The translations under genes were made by a program, and so were the position numbers. A stretch of DNA of 64,000 nucleotides, taken from Micromonospora sp. PLK6-60. Its GTDB lineage: Bacteria > Actinomycetota > Actinomycetes > Mycobacteriales > Micromonosporaceae. Shown piece by piece: positions 35,327 to 43,974 of this stretch (the stretch's first letter is position 1; every line of letters starts with the position of its first letter). The notes under the pieces are model-generated. The model was not told the DNA's origin, did not search any database, and saw nothing but the letters and a program-made list of their open reading frames with translations. Location: the NCBI RefSeq assembly GCF_019890675.1, contig NZ_JAIOAA010000003.1:124001-188000 (forward strand), given 5' to 3'.

Positions 35327-35836
35327 ATGGGCGGCAAAGCGGATCCGCTGCGTCCGGCCCGCCGCCCACGGCTGCCCCGGGGCGGCACCCTGGTGCGGAT
35401 CGCGCTGGTGGCCGCCCTGCTCGGGCTGGCGGCGGCGGTGCTGAAGACACCGGCCGGCTGCCCACCCACCGCCACCAGGGTGCGACCGGCGGCCCCCGCC
35501 ACCACCGGCGGCGCACCGGCCACCGGAGCACCACTGTCCCCCGGCGGCGCGCTGCCGTTGCCGCCCGGCGCGGTGGGCGTACCGGTCCGGTTGGCCGAGC
35601 CGGCCGCGCTGGCGGTGCTCCGGCCGGGCGCCCGGGTGGATCTGCTGGTGGTGCCCGCCGGCGGGCGGACCGCCGAGACGGTGCTGGTCGCGGCCGGCGC
35701 CCGGGTGCTCGACGTGGTGGGCGCGGACGTGGCGGACGGCTCCTCGGCGCTCTATCTCGCGCTCACCCCGGAGCAGGCCCGGCGCGCCGTCGGCCAGCCG
35801 GAGGGCAGCCGCTTCGCCGTCGTGGTGCGCGGTTGA
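35327..35836 (+). CDS. SAF-domain protein, CpaB/RcpC-like pilus assembly factor
   Basis: 169 aa from ATG 35327. A basic N-terminus and one membrane helix (VRIALVAALLGLAAAVL) are followed by a Pro-rich linker. A SAF/RcpC domain then shows GVPVRLAEPAALAVLRPGARVDLLVVPAG, AARVLDVV-like and ALYLALTPEQARRAVG, the hallmark of CpaB/RcpC. These proteins assist Flp/tad pilus secretion, but no pilin, ATPase or secretin gene is here. The same arrangement after the Ruc-like gene is common in actinobacteria. Confidence 0.85.
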   Translation: MGGKADPLRPARRPRLPRGGTLVRIALVAALLGLAAAVLKTPAGCPPTATRVRPAAPATTGGAPATGAPLSPGGALPLPPGAVGVPVRLAEPAALAVLRPGARVDLLVVPAGGRTAETVLVAAGARVLDVVGADVADGSSALYLALTPEQARRAVGQPEGSRFAVVVRG

Positions 35837-35870
35837 CCGGCTCAGTCCGCGTTTGACAAGGACTGGCCGG
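35837..35870. terminator. Hairpin between convergent genes
   Basis: CCGGCTCAGTCC pairs with GGACTGGCCGG with one bulged base and an 11-base loop. It directly follows the SAF-protein stop and faces the small acidic gene. Confidence 0.5.
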
Positions 35871-35886
35871 CCTCGCGAAACAGGCC

Positions 35887-36093
35887 CTAGTCCCAGTGCG
35901 GCGGGCGCTCGGCCAGCAACCAGTCGTCGTTGCCGCCGGCCCGCTCGCCCCAGCCCCGGTCGGTGTCGTCGGCCGTCTGCTCGGGCAGCACCACGAAGTC
36001 GTCGCCCAAGTCGACGACGCGGTCGTCGTCGCCGTGGGCGACGGCAGGATGGTCGTCGCCGCGGACCGGCGTACCGGAGTGTTCGGGGCTCAC
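35887..36093 (-). CDS. Small acidic protein ending in RGWGERxxGNDDWLLAERPPHWD
   Basis: 68 aa from GTG 36093; no clear ribosome-binding site is visible. It is very acidic (DDDRVVDLGDDFVVLPEQTADDTD) and finishes with WGERAGGNDDWLLAERPPHWD, a motif I recall at the C-terminus of many small actinobacterial proteins of unknown function. It is probably real because the frame keeps normal codon use up to that tail. It converges on the SAF-domain gene. Confidence 0.65.
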   Translation of the reverse strand: MSPEHSGTPVRGDDHPAVAHGDDDRVVDLGDDFVVLPEQTADDTDRGWGERAGGNDDWLLAERPPHWD

Positions 36094-36269
36094 GAGGAGC
36101 AAGCCTAGCCCGCGCCTCGCCCGGCGCGGTGCGCCTACACCCCGACATTCCGCACCCGCGCCCTTCGCGGCGCGTCTACACCCCCGCATGCCGCACCTCG
36201 GCCCCTCCCAGGGGGCGGCGGCGGCGCGGATCGGGCGGTGCGGGGGCGGCGTTGGTAGCGTCGGACGGC

Positions 36270-36614
36270 GTGACGACCCCCAGCGGCGCCAGCCCCGACG
36301 ACGACTACTGGCGGCGGCCGGACCCGACCGCCGCCGGCACCCCCGGCGCGGCGACCGGCGGGCCGGCGGGCCCCGGCACCGGGCCGGGCGGGTACGCCGG
36401 GCCGCCCGCGACCACCCCACCCCCGCCCGACTGGCGACCGCCGGTGCACGTGCAGGGCACCCCGCCCCGGCGGCTGCCACCGCAGGACATGGCGGCGATC
36501 GACGCCGACGAGCAGCAGGCCCAGCGGGTCACCTGGGTGCTGGGCGCGGCGGCCGGCGTGGTGCTGCTCGCGCTGCTCTGCCTGCTCTGCTCCCGGGCGT
36601 TCCTGCGCGGCTGA
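36270..36614 (+). CDS. Small membrane protein with Pro/Gly-rich N-terminus
   Basis: 114 aa from GTG 36270. Residues 1-75 are rich in Pro, Gly and Thr; one C-terminal helix (TWVLGAAAGVVLLALLCLLCSRAFL) ends the protein. Such tail-anchored proteins are common in actinobacteria and have no assigned function. It converges on the DUF2231-like gene. Confidence 0.7.
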   Translation: MTTPSGASPDDDYWRRPDPTAAGTPGAATGGPAGPGTGPGGYAGPPATTPPPPDWRPPVHVQGTPPRRLPPQDMAAIDADEQQAQRVTWVLGAAAGVVLLALLCLLCSRAFLRG

Positions 36615-36647
36615 CCCCGGCGCGCGGACGGGCCACCGCCCGGGGTC
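36613..36647. terminator. Hairpin joining two convergent stop codons
   Basis: GACCCCGG pairs with CCGGGGTC around a GC-rich loop. Its outer bases overlap the stop codons of both flanking genes. Confidence 0.5.
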
Positions 36648-37129
36648 TAGAGCGTGTTGCCCCAGACCGACTGGGCGCCGGAGTCCCCGGTCCAGTAGGC
36701 GTAGAGCAGCGACAGGGCCGCCAGCACGATCACCACCACGGTCACCGCCGGCACGACGAACCCGGGCAGCCGGGGCACCCGGGGGTGGCCGCTGGTCAGC
36801 ACCAGCAGCACCAGCGCGGCGACGGCCAACCCGACCACGTACAGGCGCAGGTCCTCGCCGTACTCGGCGTGCTCGTGGATCTTCTGAAGGGCGTCGGCCG
36901 GGTAGCCGCGCTCCTCCAGCACCTCCTGGAACGCCTCGCCGGACTCGGTGGCCACGAAGGCGAAGATCGGGCTCAGCACGGCCAGCGCGGCCACCGCCCA
37001 GCCCAGCCGGGACCGCCAGCGGGGCAGCACCCCGTACGCCACCGAGAGCAGCGCCAGCAACGGCACCAGCACCACCACGGCGTGCACGATCAGCACGTGG
37101 CCGGGCAGACCGGCAATCTCCCTGAACAC
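36647..37129 (-). CDS. DUF2231-like four-helix membrane protein
   Basis: 160 aa from GTG 37129 (GGAGG five bases upstream; GTG 37135 is less well spaced). Four membrane helices are seen: GHVLIVHAVVVLVPLLALLSV, LGWAVAALAVLSPIFAFVA, LYVVGLAVAALVLLVL and FVVPAVTVVVIVLAALSLLYAY. An acidic loop (TESGEAFQEVLEERGYPADALQKIHEHAEYGEDL) lies between helices 2 and 3. His residues in helix 1 and the loop suggest heme or metal binding, as proposed for DUF2231 proteins. It diverges from the MpaB-like oxygenase. Confidence 0.8.
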   Translation of the reverse strand: MFREIAGLPGHVLIVHAVVVLVPLLALLSVAYGVLPRWRSRLGWAVAALAVLSPIFAFVATESGEAFQEVLEERGYPADALQKIHEHAEYGEDLRLYVVGLAVAALVLLVLTSGHPRVPRLPGFVVPAVTVVVIVLAALSLLYAYWTGDSGAQSVWGNTL

Positions 37130-37270
37130 CAGCACCTCCGATGGTCGACGCGCGGTGGCGCGAAGAGCAGCGTACGACGGATGTGCCCCGTCGACCGATT
37201 ACACGCTCCGGCCCTCGGATCGGTTCAGCTCCCGGGGGCCGGCGCCGGCGGGGCGTGGCACGCTTGGTCG

Positions 37271-38125
37271 GTGGACTCCGATGACCTCGGCCTGTTCGGT
37301 CCCGGATCGGTCACGTGGAAGCTGCACGAGGAACCGATCCTGATCGTCGCCGGCCTCCGCTCGCTCTATCTCCAGGCCCTGCACCCCCGGGCGATGGCCG
37401 GGGTGGCCCAGAACAGCAACTACCGGCGCGACGCGTGGGGCCGGCTGGTCCGCACCGCCGAGTACGTGGGCACCACCGTGTACGGCACCACCGCCGAGGT
37501 CGAGGCGGCCGGCCGCCGGCTACGCGCGCTGCACGCCCGGCTGCGGGCCACCGACCCGGTCACCGGCGAGGTGTTCCGGGTCGACGAGCCGGACCTGCTG
37601 CGCTGGGTGCACGTCACCGAGGTCGAGTCGTTCCTCAGCACCGCCCGCCGCGCCGGGGTTGCGCTCACCGGCGCCGAGGTGGACCGCTACTACACCGAGC
37701 AGCGGCGCTCGGCCGCCCTGGTCGGCCTGGACCCGGGCGACGTGCCGGGCACCGCCGCCGAGGTGGCCGACTACTACCGCCGGGTCCGGCCCGAGCTGCG
37801 GATGACGAAGGAGGCGGCGGAGACCGCGCTCTTCCTGACCGCGCCGCCGATCCCGTGGAAGGTCAGCCTGCCGGTCAAGCTCGGCCTGCACCTGGGGCCG
37901 CCCCGCTGGGCGTACCTCGGGATCGCCGGCACCGCCCTGGCGCTGCTGCCGGCCTGGGCCCGCCGGATGTACGGCGGGCTCGGGCTGCCGACCACCGCGC
38001 TCTCGGCGGACCTCAGCGTCCGCGCGCTCCGGCTCGCCCTGGCCGCCCTGCCCCGCCGCTATCGCGAGGGCCCGCTCCAGCAGGCCGCCAAGGCCCGGGC
38101 GGCCCGCCTCTCCGCCGCCGCCTGA
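37271..38125 (+). CDS. Oxygenase MpaB-family protein (DUF2236)
   Basis: 284 aa from GTG 37271. The family signature runs through SVTWKLHEEPILIVAGLRSLYLQALHPRAMAGVAQNSNYRRDAWGRLVRTAEYV, which includes the conserved His region. WVHVTEVESFL and DRYYTEQRRSAALVGLD follow. Fungal MpaB and rubber oxygenase Lcp are distant relatives that use b-type heme. The protein appears soluble or peripheral; the substrate is unknown. It converges on the RecB-like nuclease with only 3 bases between the stops. Confidence 0.88.
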   Translation: MDSDDLGLFGPGSVTWKLHEEPILIVAGLRSLYLQALHPRAMAGVAQNSNYRRDAWGRLVRTAEYVGTTVYGTTAEVEAAGRRLRALHARLRATDPVTGEVFRVDEPDLLRWVHVTEVESFLSTARRAGVALTGAEVDRYYTEQRRSAALVGLDPGDVPGTAAEVADYYRRVRPELRMTKEAAETALFLTAPPIPWKVSLPVKLGLHLGPPRWAYLGIAGTALALLPAWARRMYGGLGLPTTALSADLSVRALRLALAALPRRYREGPLQQAAKARAARLSAAA

Positions 38126-38128
38126 CCG

Positions 38129-39073
38129 TCAGGTCGCGGCGGCGACCGCCGACCAGGGCTCCTTGCCGGGAGTCTGGGCGCCGGTGGGGCAGCTGCGGCG
38201 GTAGTCGCACCAGCCGCAGCGCGGCCCCGCGACGGTCGGGAAGGACTCGTCGGGGTCGGCGCCCTCGGCGACCGCCCGCTCGGCGGCCATGATGTCCCGC
38301 GCGGTCGCCTCGGCCCGGTCGAGCTGCCGGGCCAGCGAGTCTGCGGTGTGCTCGTGCCCGGCGACCGTGCCGGTCGGCAGGTGGTGCAGCTCGACCCGCC
38401 GGCAGGGCCGGCGGAACGTCCGCTCGGCCGCGTACGCGTAGAGCGCCAGCGCCTGCGAGCCCCGCGCGTCGTCGGCGTCCAGCCCGGTGCGGCCGGTCTT
38501 GTAGTCGACGATCACCAGCTCCGGCCCGTCGGGGCCCGGGCGGGAGTCGATCCGGTCGGCGCGCCCGTTGAAGGCCAGCACCCCGGTCTTGACCGCCACC
38601 ACCCGCTCGACGCCGAGCGGATCCTCGGCCGGGTCGAGGGTCGCCACGTAGGACTCCAGCCAGCCCAGCGCCCGCCGGTAGGCCGCCCGCTCCTGCTCGT
38701 CGTCGCGGTAGCCCTCGCGGACCCAGGTGCCCTTGAGCAGGGCCGGCAGCGCCTCGGGGCGGCGCCGGTCGGCGGGCAGCGCATACCAGTTCTTCAGGGC
38801 GGTGTGCACGCTGGCGCCGAGCGAGTTGTGCGCCCACGTCGGCCCCTTGGGCGGGGCGGGCCGGTCGACGTAGGCGTAGCGGTAGCGGCGGGGGCAGTCC
38901 TCGTACGCGCCGAGTTTGCTCGGGGTGCAGACGAACAGCCGCTCCGGCATGCCCTCGAAGCCGAGCTGCTCGGGCTGCTCGGCCCGGGGCCGGGGCGCCC
39001 GGGTGCCGGCGGTGGGTCGCCCGGAAGGGGAGGATCCTCGCACGCCGCCGATCCTGCCACCCCGGTCCGACAC
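38129..39073 (-). CDS. RecB-family PD-(D/E)XK exonuclease
   Basis: 314 aa from GTG 39073. After a disordered N-terminus, the domain starts at LFVCTPSKLGAYEDCPRRYRYAYVDRPA with the first cysteine. The nuclease core is FNGRADRIDSRPGPDGPELVIVDYKTGRT (Asp and Asp-x-Lys catalytic residues). CGWCDYRRSC at the C-terminus completes a likely four-cysteine iron-sulfur cluster, as in AddB/Cas4-like nucleases. It is free-standing, with no helicase part. A DNA repair or recombination role is inferred. Confidence 0.9.
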   Translation of the reverse strand: MSDRGGRIGGVRGSSPSGRPTAGTRAPRPRAEQPEQLGFEGMPERLFVCTPSKLGAYEDCPRRYRYAYVDRPAPPKGPTWAHNSLGASVHTALKNWYALPADRRRPEALPALLKGTWVREGYRDDEQERAAYRRALGWLESYVATLDPAEDPLGVERVVAVKTGVLAFNGRADRIDSRPGPDGPELVIVDYKTGRTGLDADDARGSQALALYAYAAERTFRRPCRRVELHHLPTGTVAGHEHTADSLARQLDRAEATARDIMAAERAVAEGADPDESFPTVAGPRCGWCDYRRSCPTGAQTPGKEPWSAVAAAT

Positions 39074-39097
39074 CGGCCGGTCGGGCCCGCCGAGGCG

Positions 39098-39712
39098 TCA
39101 GGCCGTGTTGATGTACTGGGTCACGAAGGCGGCGACCGCGTCGGCGATGAGCTGCACCGCGATCGCGGCCAGCAGCAGGCCGGCGATCCGGGTCAGCACC
39201 TCGATGCCGCCGGGCCGCAGCACCTTCACGATGCCGCCGGAGAAGCGCAGCACCACCCAGACCGCGACCATCACCGCGATGATGGCGGCGCCGATCGCCG
39301 AGTAGTCGCCGAGCCCGTCGGCCCGCTGCACGAAGAGCATGGTCGCCACGATCGCGCCCGGGCCGGCCAGCAGCGGCGTGCCGAGCGGCACCAGCGCGAT
39401 GTTCGACGTCACCTGCTGGCTCGGGTCGTCGGCCTTGCCGGTCAGCAGTTCCAGCGCGACAAGCACCAGCAGCAGGCCGCCGGCGGCCTGCAACGCGGGC
39501 AGGTCGACGTGCAGGTAGGCCAGCAGGGTCTGGCCGGCCACCGCGAAGATCACGATCACGCCGAGCGCGAGCGCCACGGCCTGCCACGCGGCCCGGTTCC
39601 GGTCCCGGGCGGCCAGCGGCCCGGTCAGCGCGAGGAAGATGGGCATCATGCCCGGCGGGTCGACGATGACCAACAGGGTCACGAAGACCTCGACGAAGAG
39701 CTTGACATCCAC
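39098..39712 (-). CDS. MarC-family integral membrane protein
   Basis: 204 aa from GTG 39712, six membrane helices. The family motif is the start FVTLLVIVDPPGMMPIFLALT, followed by TSNIALVPLGTPLLAGPGAIVATMLF and IEVLTRIAGLLLAAIAVQLIADAV. The function of MarC proteins is unsettled despite the name; they are not drug exporters by evidence I know. It lies 24 bases upstream (in its own direction) of the RecB-like gene start, and downstream of a PHP-domain gene. Confidence 0.92.
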   Translation of the reverse strand: MDVKLFVEVFVTLLVIVDPPGMMPIFLALTGPLAARDRNRAAWQAVALALGVIVIFAVAGQTLLAYLHVDLPALQAAGGLLLVLVALELLTGKADDPSQQVTSNIALVPLGTPLLAGPGAIVATMLFVQRADGLGDYSAIGAAIIAVMVAVWVVLRFSGGIVKVLRPGGIEVLTRIAGLLLAAIAVQLIADAVAAFVTQYINTA

Positions 39713-39744
39713 CCGGACACGGTAGCGGCGCGGGTGCCGCTCGA

Positions 39745-40605
39745 TCAGGTCGAGATGACCGGCGTCACCCCGCTGGCCTCGGCGAGGATCCGCTCGTACG
39801 CCTCCTGGTCGGTGGTGTGCGCGCCCAGCCGGACCGTCTTGTGGCTGCCGTGGAAGTCCGACGAGCCGGTCACCAGCAGGCCCAGCTCGGCGGCGAGCCC
39901 GCGCACGTGCGCCCGCTCGGCCGGGGAGTGGTCCTCGTGGTCGGCCTCCAGGCCGGCCAGCCCGGCGGCGGCCAGCTCGGCGATCAGCTCGTCGGGCACG
40001 ATCCGGCCGCGCCGGGTGGCCCGCGGGTGGGCGAAGACCGGCACCCCGCCGGCGGCCCGGACCAGCGCCACCGCCCGGAACACGTCGATGTCGTCCTTGG
40101 GCAGCCGGTACCGCTCGCCCAGCCAGTCCGGCCCGAACGCCTCGGTGGTGGTGGCGACCAGCCCGGCCCGGATCAGCGCGGCGGCGATGTGCGGGCGGCC
40201 CACCGTCCCGCCGGCCGCCCCGGCGAGGATCTCCGGCCAGCTCACCTCGATCCCGTCGGCCTGGAGCAGCCGGACGATGCGCTCCCCGCGCTCCCGCCGG
40301 GCCTGCCGGACCCGGGCCAGCTCGGCGACGAGTTCCGGCTCCGCCGGGTCGAACAGGTACGCCAGCAGGTGCAGCGGCACCGCCGGCTCCGCCCCGTGCC
40401 ACCGGCAGGACAGCTCCGCACCCCGGATCAGGGTGCGGCCGGGTGGCAGGGCCCGCGCCGCGGCGTCCCAGCCGGCGGTGGTGTCGTGGTCGGTGAGCGC
40501 GACGACGTCCAGCCCGGCGTCGGCGGCGGCCCGGACCAGCTCGGCCGGGGTGAGCGTGCCGTCGCTGGCGGTCGAGTGCGTGTGCAGGTCGATGCGCGGG
40601 GTCAT
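39745..40605 (-). CDS. PHP-domain phosphoesterase (YciV/TrpH type)
   Basis: 286 aa. The metal-binding PHP motifs are in order: DLHTHSTASDG (residues 6-16), LTDHDTTAGW, GAELSC, the HPRA segment PVFAHPRATRRG and TGSSDFHGSHK. This subfamily hydrolyses 3',5'-nucleoside bisphosphates (pAp) or acts as a 5'-3' RNase in other bacteria. It is soluble. It sits between marC and the anti-sigma-like gene, in tandem on the minus strand. Confidence 0.9.
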   Translation of the reverse strand: MTPRIDLHTHSTASDGTLTPAELVRAAADAGLDVVALTDHDTTAGWDAAARALPPGRTLIRGAELSCRWHGAEPAVPLHLLAYLFDPAEPELVAELARVRQARRERGERIVRLLQADGIEVSWPEILAGAAGGTVGRPHIAAALIRAGLVATTTEAFGPDWLGERYRLPKDDIDVFRAVALVRAAGGVPVFAHPRATRRGRIVPDELIAELAAAGLAGLEADHEDHSPAERAHVRGLAAELGLLVTGSSDFHGSHKTVRLGAHTTDQEAYERILAEASGVTPVIST

Positions 40606-40625
40606 CGGCCGACGCTACCGGGCGG

Positions 40626-41894
40626 TCAGCCGCCCTCGCCGGGCACCACCACCGGACGGTCGGCCGGCGCCACGGCGGCCACGTCACCGGTGGCCTGCTC
40701 GCCGGCGAGCACCCCGTCGACCTGGAACCGTTTCAGCGCGCCTTCGCCGGCGACGTACACCGCGGCCTGCGGCGACGCCCAGGCGACGTCGCCGGTGACC
40801 TCAGGGCCGGCAGGTCGGGCGACGACCCGGCCGAGGGCGGCCAGGTCCACCAGGTACGCCCCGGCGGCGCCGTCCTTCACGCCGTTCACCAGCAGCCAGC
40901 GGCCGTCCGGCGACACCCCGCCCCGCCCGTCGGCGCGCAGCCTCAGCTCGCAGTCGGTGCGGACCGGGGCCAGGTCGCGGCTCGGGTCGAGCAGCGCCAG
41001 GCAGGCCCGGTCGCCCGGGTCGGACGCGACCTGACCGACCACCCGGCCGTCCGGCAGCACCCCGTAGACGGCGATGGTGCGCCGGTCCGCGCCGGCCGTC
41101 AGCGGGCCGGTGCCGGGGCGCCACACCGTGACGCCCGGGGCACGTTCGTCCCACCTGACCAGGACCGCGTTGCCGACGAAGCCGGCCGGTGCCGCGCGGA
41201 CCGGCGCGGGGACCCGGCTGACCGCCACCAGCCGGTGGCCGACCAGCATGGCGGTGGCCAACTGGGACCCCTCCCGCCAGGCGACGTACCGCCCGTCGGG
41301 GGCGAAGACGATCGACTCGGCGCCGGCCAGCAGCACCTGCGGGGGCGTGTCCCGGCGTACCAGCCACAGCGTCCGGCCGGCCAGCGTCCGGGCGCCCGCC
41401 ACCAGCCAACTGTCGGTGCCGGCCACCCGCTGCGCCCGGTCGACCGGCCCGAGCCCGGCCAGGTCCACCCGCCAGCCGCCCCGCGCGTGCAGACTGCCCG
41501 CGATGATCAGGTCGACCTCGGCGCGGACGGTGCCGCCGGCCTCCGTCGAACGGGGGGCGGCCGAGGTCGGCGCGGCGGTGAGATCCGGGTCGGCCAGCAC
41601 CACGACCGGCGCGGCCGGACCGCCGGCCAGCCCGCCGAACTGGCCCAGCCCCACCGAGCCCAGGACGGTGGCGACGGCGGCCAGCGCGGTCCCGGCGAAC
41701 GTGCGCCGCCGCCGTCCCCGGTTGGCGCGGCGGATGGCCAGGTCGGCGTGGTCGGCGGCGCCGGGCGCCCGCCGCTCACCCGCCTGCCGGGAGAGCATCT
41801 CCCGCAGCGCCCGCTCCAGCTCGTCCTGCCCCACGGCTGTAGAACGCTCCGGCGGGACCGTCCGGTTGTCGGCGTCGGGGCGGCCGGTGTTCAC
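40626..41894 (-). CDS. Membrane-anchored partner of SigE-type sigma factor
   Basis: 422 aa from GTG 41894, overlapping the sigma-factor stop by 4 bases (GTGA). The cytoplasmic N-terminus (ELERALREMLSRQAGERRAPG) and a basic RRANRGRRRRT precede a single helix near residues 65-90. A large extracytoplasmic beta-rich domain with WD/TolB-like blocks (ESIVFAPDGRYVAWREGS, GGVSPDGRWLLVNG, VAWASPQAAVYVAGEG) follows. The pairing suggests it controls the sigma factor; no zinc-binding anti-sigma motif is present. Confidence 0.8.
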   Translation of the reverse strand: MNTGRPDADNRTVPPERSTAVGQDELERALREMLSRQAGERRAPGAADHADLAIRRANRGRRRRTFAGTALAAVATVLGSVGLGQFGGLAGGPAAPVVVLADPDLTAAPTSAAPRSTEAGGTVRAEVDLIIAGSLHARGGWRVDLAGLGPVDRAQRVAGTDSWLVAGARTLAGRTLWLVRRDTPPQVLLAGAESIVFAPDGRYVAWREGSQLATAMLVGHRLVAVSRVPAPVRAAPAGFVGNAVLVRWDERAPGVTVWRPGTGPLTAGADRRTIAVYGVLPDGRVVGQVASDPGDRACLALLDPSRDLAPVRTDCELRLRADGRGGVSPDGRWLLVNGVKDGAAGAYLVDLAALGRVVARPAGPEVTGDVAWASPQAAVYVAGEGALKRFQVDGVLAGEQATGDVAAVAPADRPVVVPGEGG

Positions 41895-42724
41895 GGGAGC
41901 TCCCGGGCCGCGCCGACCGTGGAGGGGGTCGCCGTCCCGCCGGCCAGGGCCGCGCTCCGGGCCGGGCCCGCCGGGGCCGCCCTCCGGATGGGGCCGGCCG
42001 GGCGCGGCGGGACGGTGGACGCCGGCACGGGCGCCGGGGCCGTGCTCGCCGGCCGGACCGCTTGGGACGCCGACCGCTCGGGGCTACGCGGGTCCGGCCG
42101 GGCCGCCGGCGGCGCCGACCGCTCGGGGCTACGCGGGTCCGGGCCGACCGTGGGCGGCGCCGACCGTTCGGGGGTACGGCGGGCGGTGCCGGCCGGTGCC
42201 GCCGACTCCCGCTCGGCCAGCTCAGCCGCCGCGGACTCGCCGAGGCGGCGACGCAGGGTGGCGAGGGCCCGGGAGGTCTGGCTCTTGACGGTGCCCGTGG
42301 AGATCTCCAGCAGGGCCGCGGTCTGCGCCTCCGACATGTCCTCGTAGAAGCGGAGCACCAGCACGGCGCGCTGCCGGGCCGGCAGGGCGGTCAGGTGCCG
42401 CCAGAGGACGTCCCGGTCGAGCTGCTGCTCGATCTCGTCGATGCCGGCCCGCTCGGGCAGCACGTCGGTCGGGCGTTCGCCGTGCCAGCGCCGCCGCCAC
42501 CAGCTGGTCGACGTGTTGACCAGCACCCGCCGCGCGTACGGCTCGATGGCCTCGATCCCGCCGAGCCGCTTCCAGGCCAGGTAGGTCTTGGTCAGCGCCG
42601 TCTGCAGCAGGTCCTCGGCCGTCGCCCAGTCACCGGCGAGCAGGTAGGCGGTCCGCAGCAGGGCCGGTGAGCGCGCCGCGACGAACTCGCGGAACTCCTC
42701 CTCCAGCGGGTCCCTCGCCGCCAC
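41891..42724 (-). CDS. SigE-family RNA polymerase sigma factor with repeat tail
   Basis: 277 aa. Region 2 (FREFVAARSPALLRTAYLLAGDWATAEDLLQTALTKTYLAWKRL) and region 4 (LTALPARQRAVLVLRFYEDMSEAQTAALLEISTGTVKSQTSRALATLRRRL) are those of the actinobacterial SigE-like ECF group. These end near residue 165. The remaining about 110 residues are an unusual Pro/Arg/Ser-rich tail with three 15-residue repeats (TPERSAPPTVGPDPR and two relatives, residues 184-228). The tail is probably disordered and could serve regulation. It is coupled to the membrane protein at 40626. Confidence 0.9.
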   Translation of the reverse strand: MAARDPLEEEFREFVAARSPALLRTAYLLAGDWATAEDLLQTALTKTYLAWKRLGGIEAIEPYARRVLVNTSTSWWRRRWHGERPTDVLPERAGIDEIEQQLDRDVLWRHLTALPARQRAVLVLRFYEDMSEAQTAALLEISTGTVKSQTSRALATLRRRLGESAAAELAERESAAPAGTARRTPERSAPPTVGPDPRSPERSAPPAARPDPRSPERSASQAVRPASTAPAPVPASTVPPRPAGPIRRAAPAGPARSAALAGGTATPSTVGAARELP

Positions 42725-42828
42725 CGCTCACCTCCTCGCCCCCGTACCTGGAGGAAGGCTGCCACGGCCGGGCGGCCCGGGTCGACGGCAAAAGGTGTGG
42801 AACTGCTCCGATCATCGGTCGGAAAGTT

Positions 42829-43692
42829 TCACGCCCCGTCGTCGGCCTTGGCCTCGTCCGCTTCCTTGCCCAGCCGCGCCTCGACGGCCTGCGGCTCGTA
42901 CATCTCCTCGACCACGCGCAGGTAGAGCTCGTTGGGGTTGGGCAGGTTCTTGACCTCGCGCAGCGCCTGCTCCTGGCCGGCGGACTCCAGCACGAAGGTG
43001 CCGTAGTTGAGCGCCCGGCCGGTCGGGGACTGCTCGTATTTCATGTCGGTGACCCGGACCAGTGGCATCATCGCGACCCGGCGGGTGACGATGCCGTTGA
43101 CCACCATCACCCGCTTGTTGGTCAGGATGAACCGGTCGTACCACCAGTCGGCGACCCGCCAGGCCACCCAGCCCATCACCGCGAACCAGAGCAGCACCGC
43201 GACCGTGGTGAGCGCCCCGACGTCCTGCCCGGCCAGGAAGCCGGAGAGGTAGCCCAGGACGAAGGTCGCCCCGATGCCGATGAGGATCGGCGTGGTGAGG
43301 TGGATCCAGTGCCGCTTCCACTCGCCCCGGTAGCGCTCGGTGGGGAAGAGGTAGCGGGCAACCAGGGAACTGGGCTCGTCCTCCAGGGGCAGCACCCGGC
43401 GGGGGCCGAGCGGCATCCCGGACGCGTCCACCCGCAGACCGGCCAGCTCCTCCTCGGAGATGACCGGCGGCTCGTCCGGGTCCCGGGCCCAGGTGCGGCC
43501 CTCGCCCGCGTAGCCCGGCCCCGGCCCGTAGCCGACGTCGTCCGAGAAGGAGGCGCCGTCGGACAGCCCGGCTCCCGACCCGTAGCCCGGCCCGTCGTCC
43601 GGGCGGTGCCGCGGGATCGGCTCCGTGTCGCGCTCCCGGCGCTCCCGGTCGGGGTCGTCGGGATCGAACGGTGGTCCGGAGGGGCTTCCCAT
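42829..43692 (-). CDS. Membrane protein with bacterial PH domain
   Basis: 287 aa. A long acidic, Gly/Pro-rich cytoplasmic N-terminus (residues 1-105) precedes two helices (PILIGIGATFVLGYLSGFLAG and LTTVAVLLWFAVMGWVAWRVA). A bPH2-type domain with YDRFILTNKRVMVVNGIVTRRVAMMPLVRVTDMKYEQS and NYGTFVLESAGQEQALREVKNLPNP ends the protein. The family often affects membrane or envelope homeostasis. It starts six bases after a 52-aa membrane protein gene, in one operon. Confidence 0.88.
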   Translation of the reverse strand: MGSPSGPPFDPDDPDRERRERDTEPIPRHRPDDGPGYGSGAGLSDGASFSDDVGYGPGPGYAGEGRTWARDPDEPPVISEEELAGLRVDASGMPLGPRRVLPLEDEPSSLVARYLFPTERYRGEWKRHWIHLTTPILIGIGATFVLGYLSGFLAGQDVGALTTVAVLLWFAVMGWVAWRVADWWYDRFILTNKRVMVVNGIVTRRVAMMPLVRVTDMKYEQSPTGRALNYGTFVLESAGQEQALREVKNLPNPNELYLRVVEEMYEPQAVEARLGKEADEAKADDGA

Positions 43693-43698
43693 CGGCGG

Positions 43699-43857
43699 CT
43701 AGGCCACGAGGCTGGTGAAGAAGTCGCCGAAGCCCTGGGCGATGTCCATGATGCCGCCCCCGAGGGACTTGAACACGTCCGCCGCCGAGTTGGGTCGATA
43801 GGCGACGAAGAAGATCAAGAATGCGATTCCGGCCCAGGTGAGGACCTTCTTGACCAT
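43699..43857 (-). CDS. 52-aa single-pass membrane protein
   Basis: ATG 43857 starts a short frame (MVKKVLTWAGIAFLIFFVAY then RPNSAADVFKSLGGGIMDIAQGFGDFFTSL). It has one N-terminal helix and an amphipathic C-terminal helix. The stop is six bases before the PH-domain gene. Codon use is as in neighbours, and such a micro-protein is common ahead of this gene in actinobacteria as far as I recall. No function is known. Confidence 0.75.
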   Translation of the reverse strand: MVKKVLTWAGIAFLIFFVAYRPNSAADVFKSLGGGIMDIAQGFGDFFTSLVA

Positions 43858-43974
43858 GGCGGGCCATCCTCTCGCGCGGCGCCGGGTCCGTTTACCGCAG
43901 CGGCACCCAGAGTATCAGCATCGTCTCGTACAGTGAATATCTGCGTATCGACCCCGACGCGCCCGGTTCGGCCC

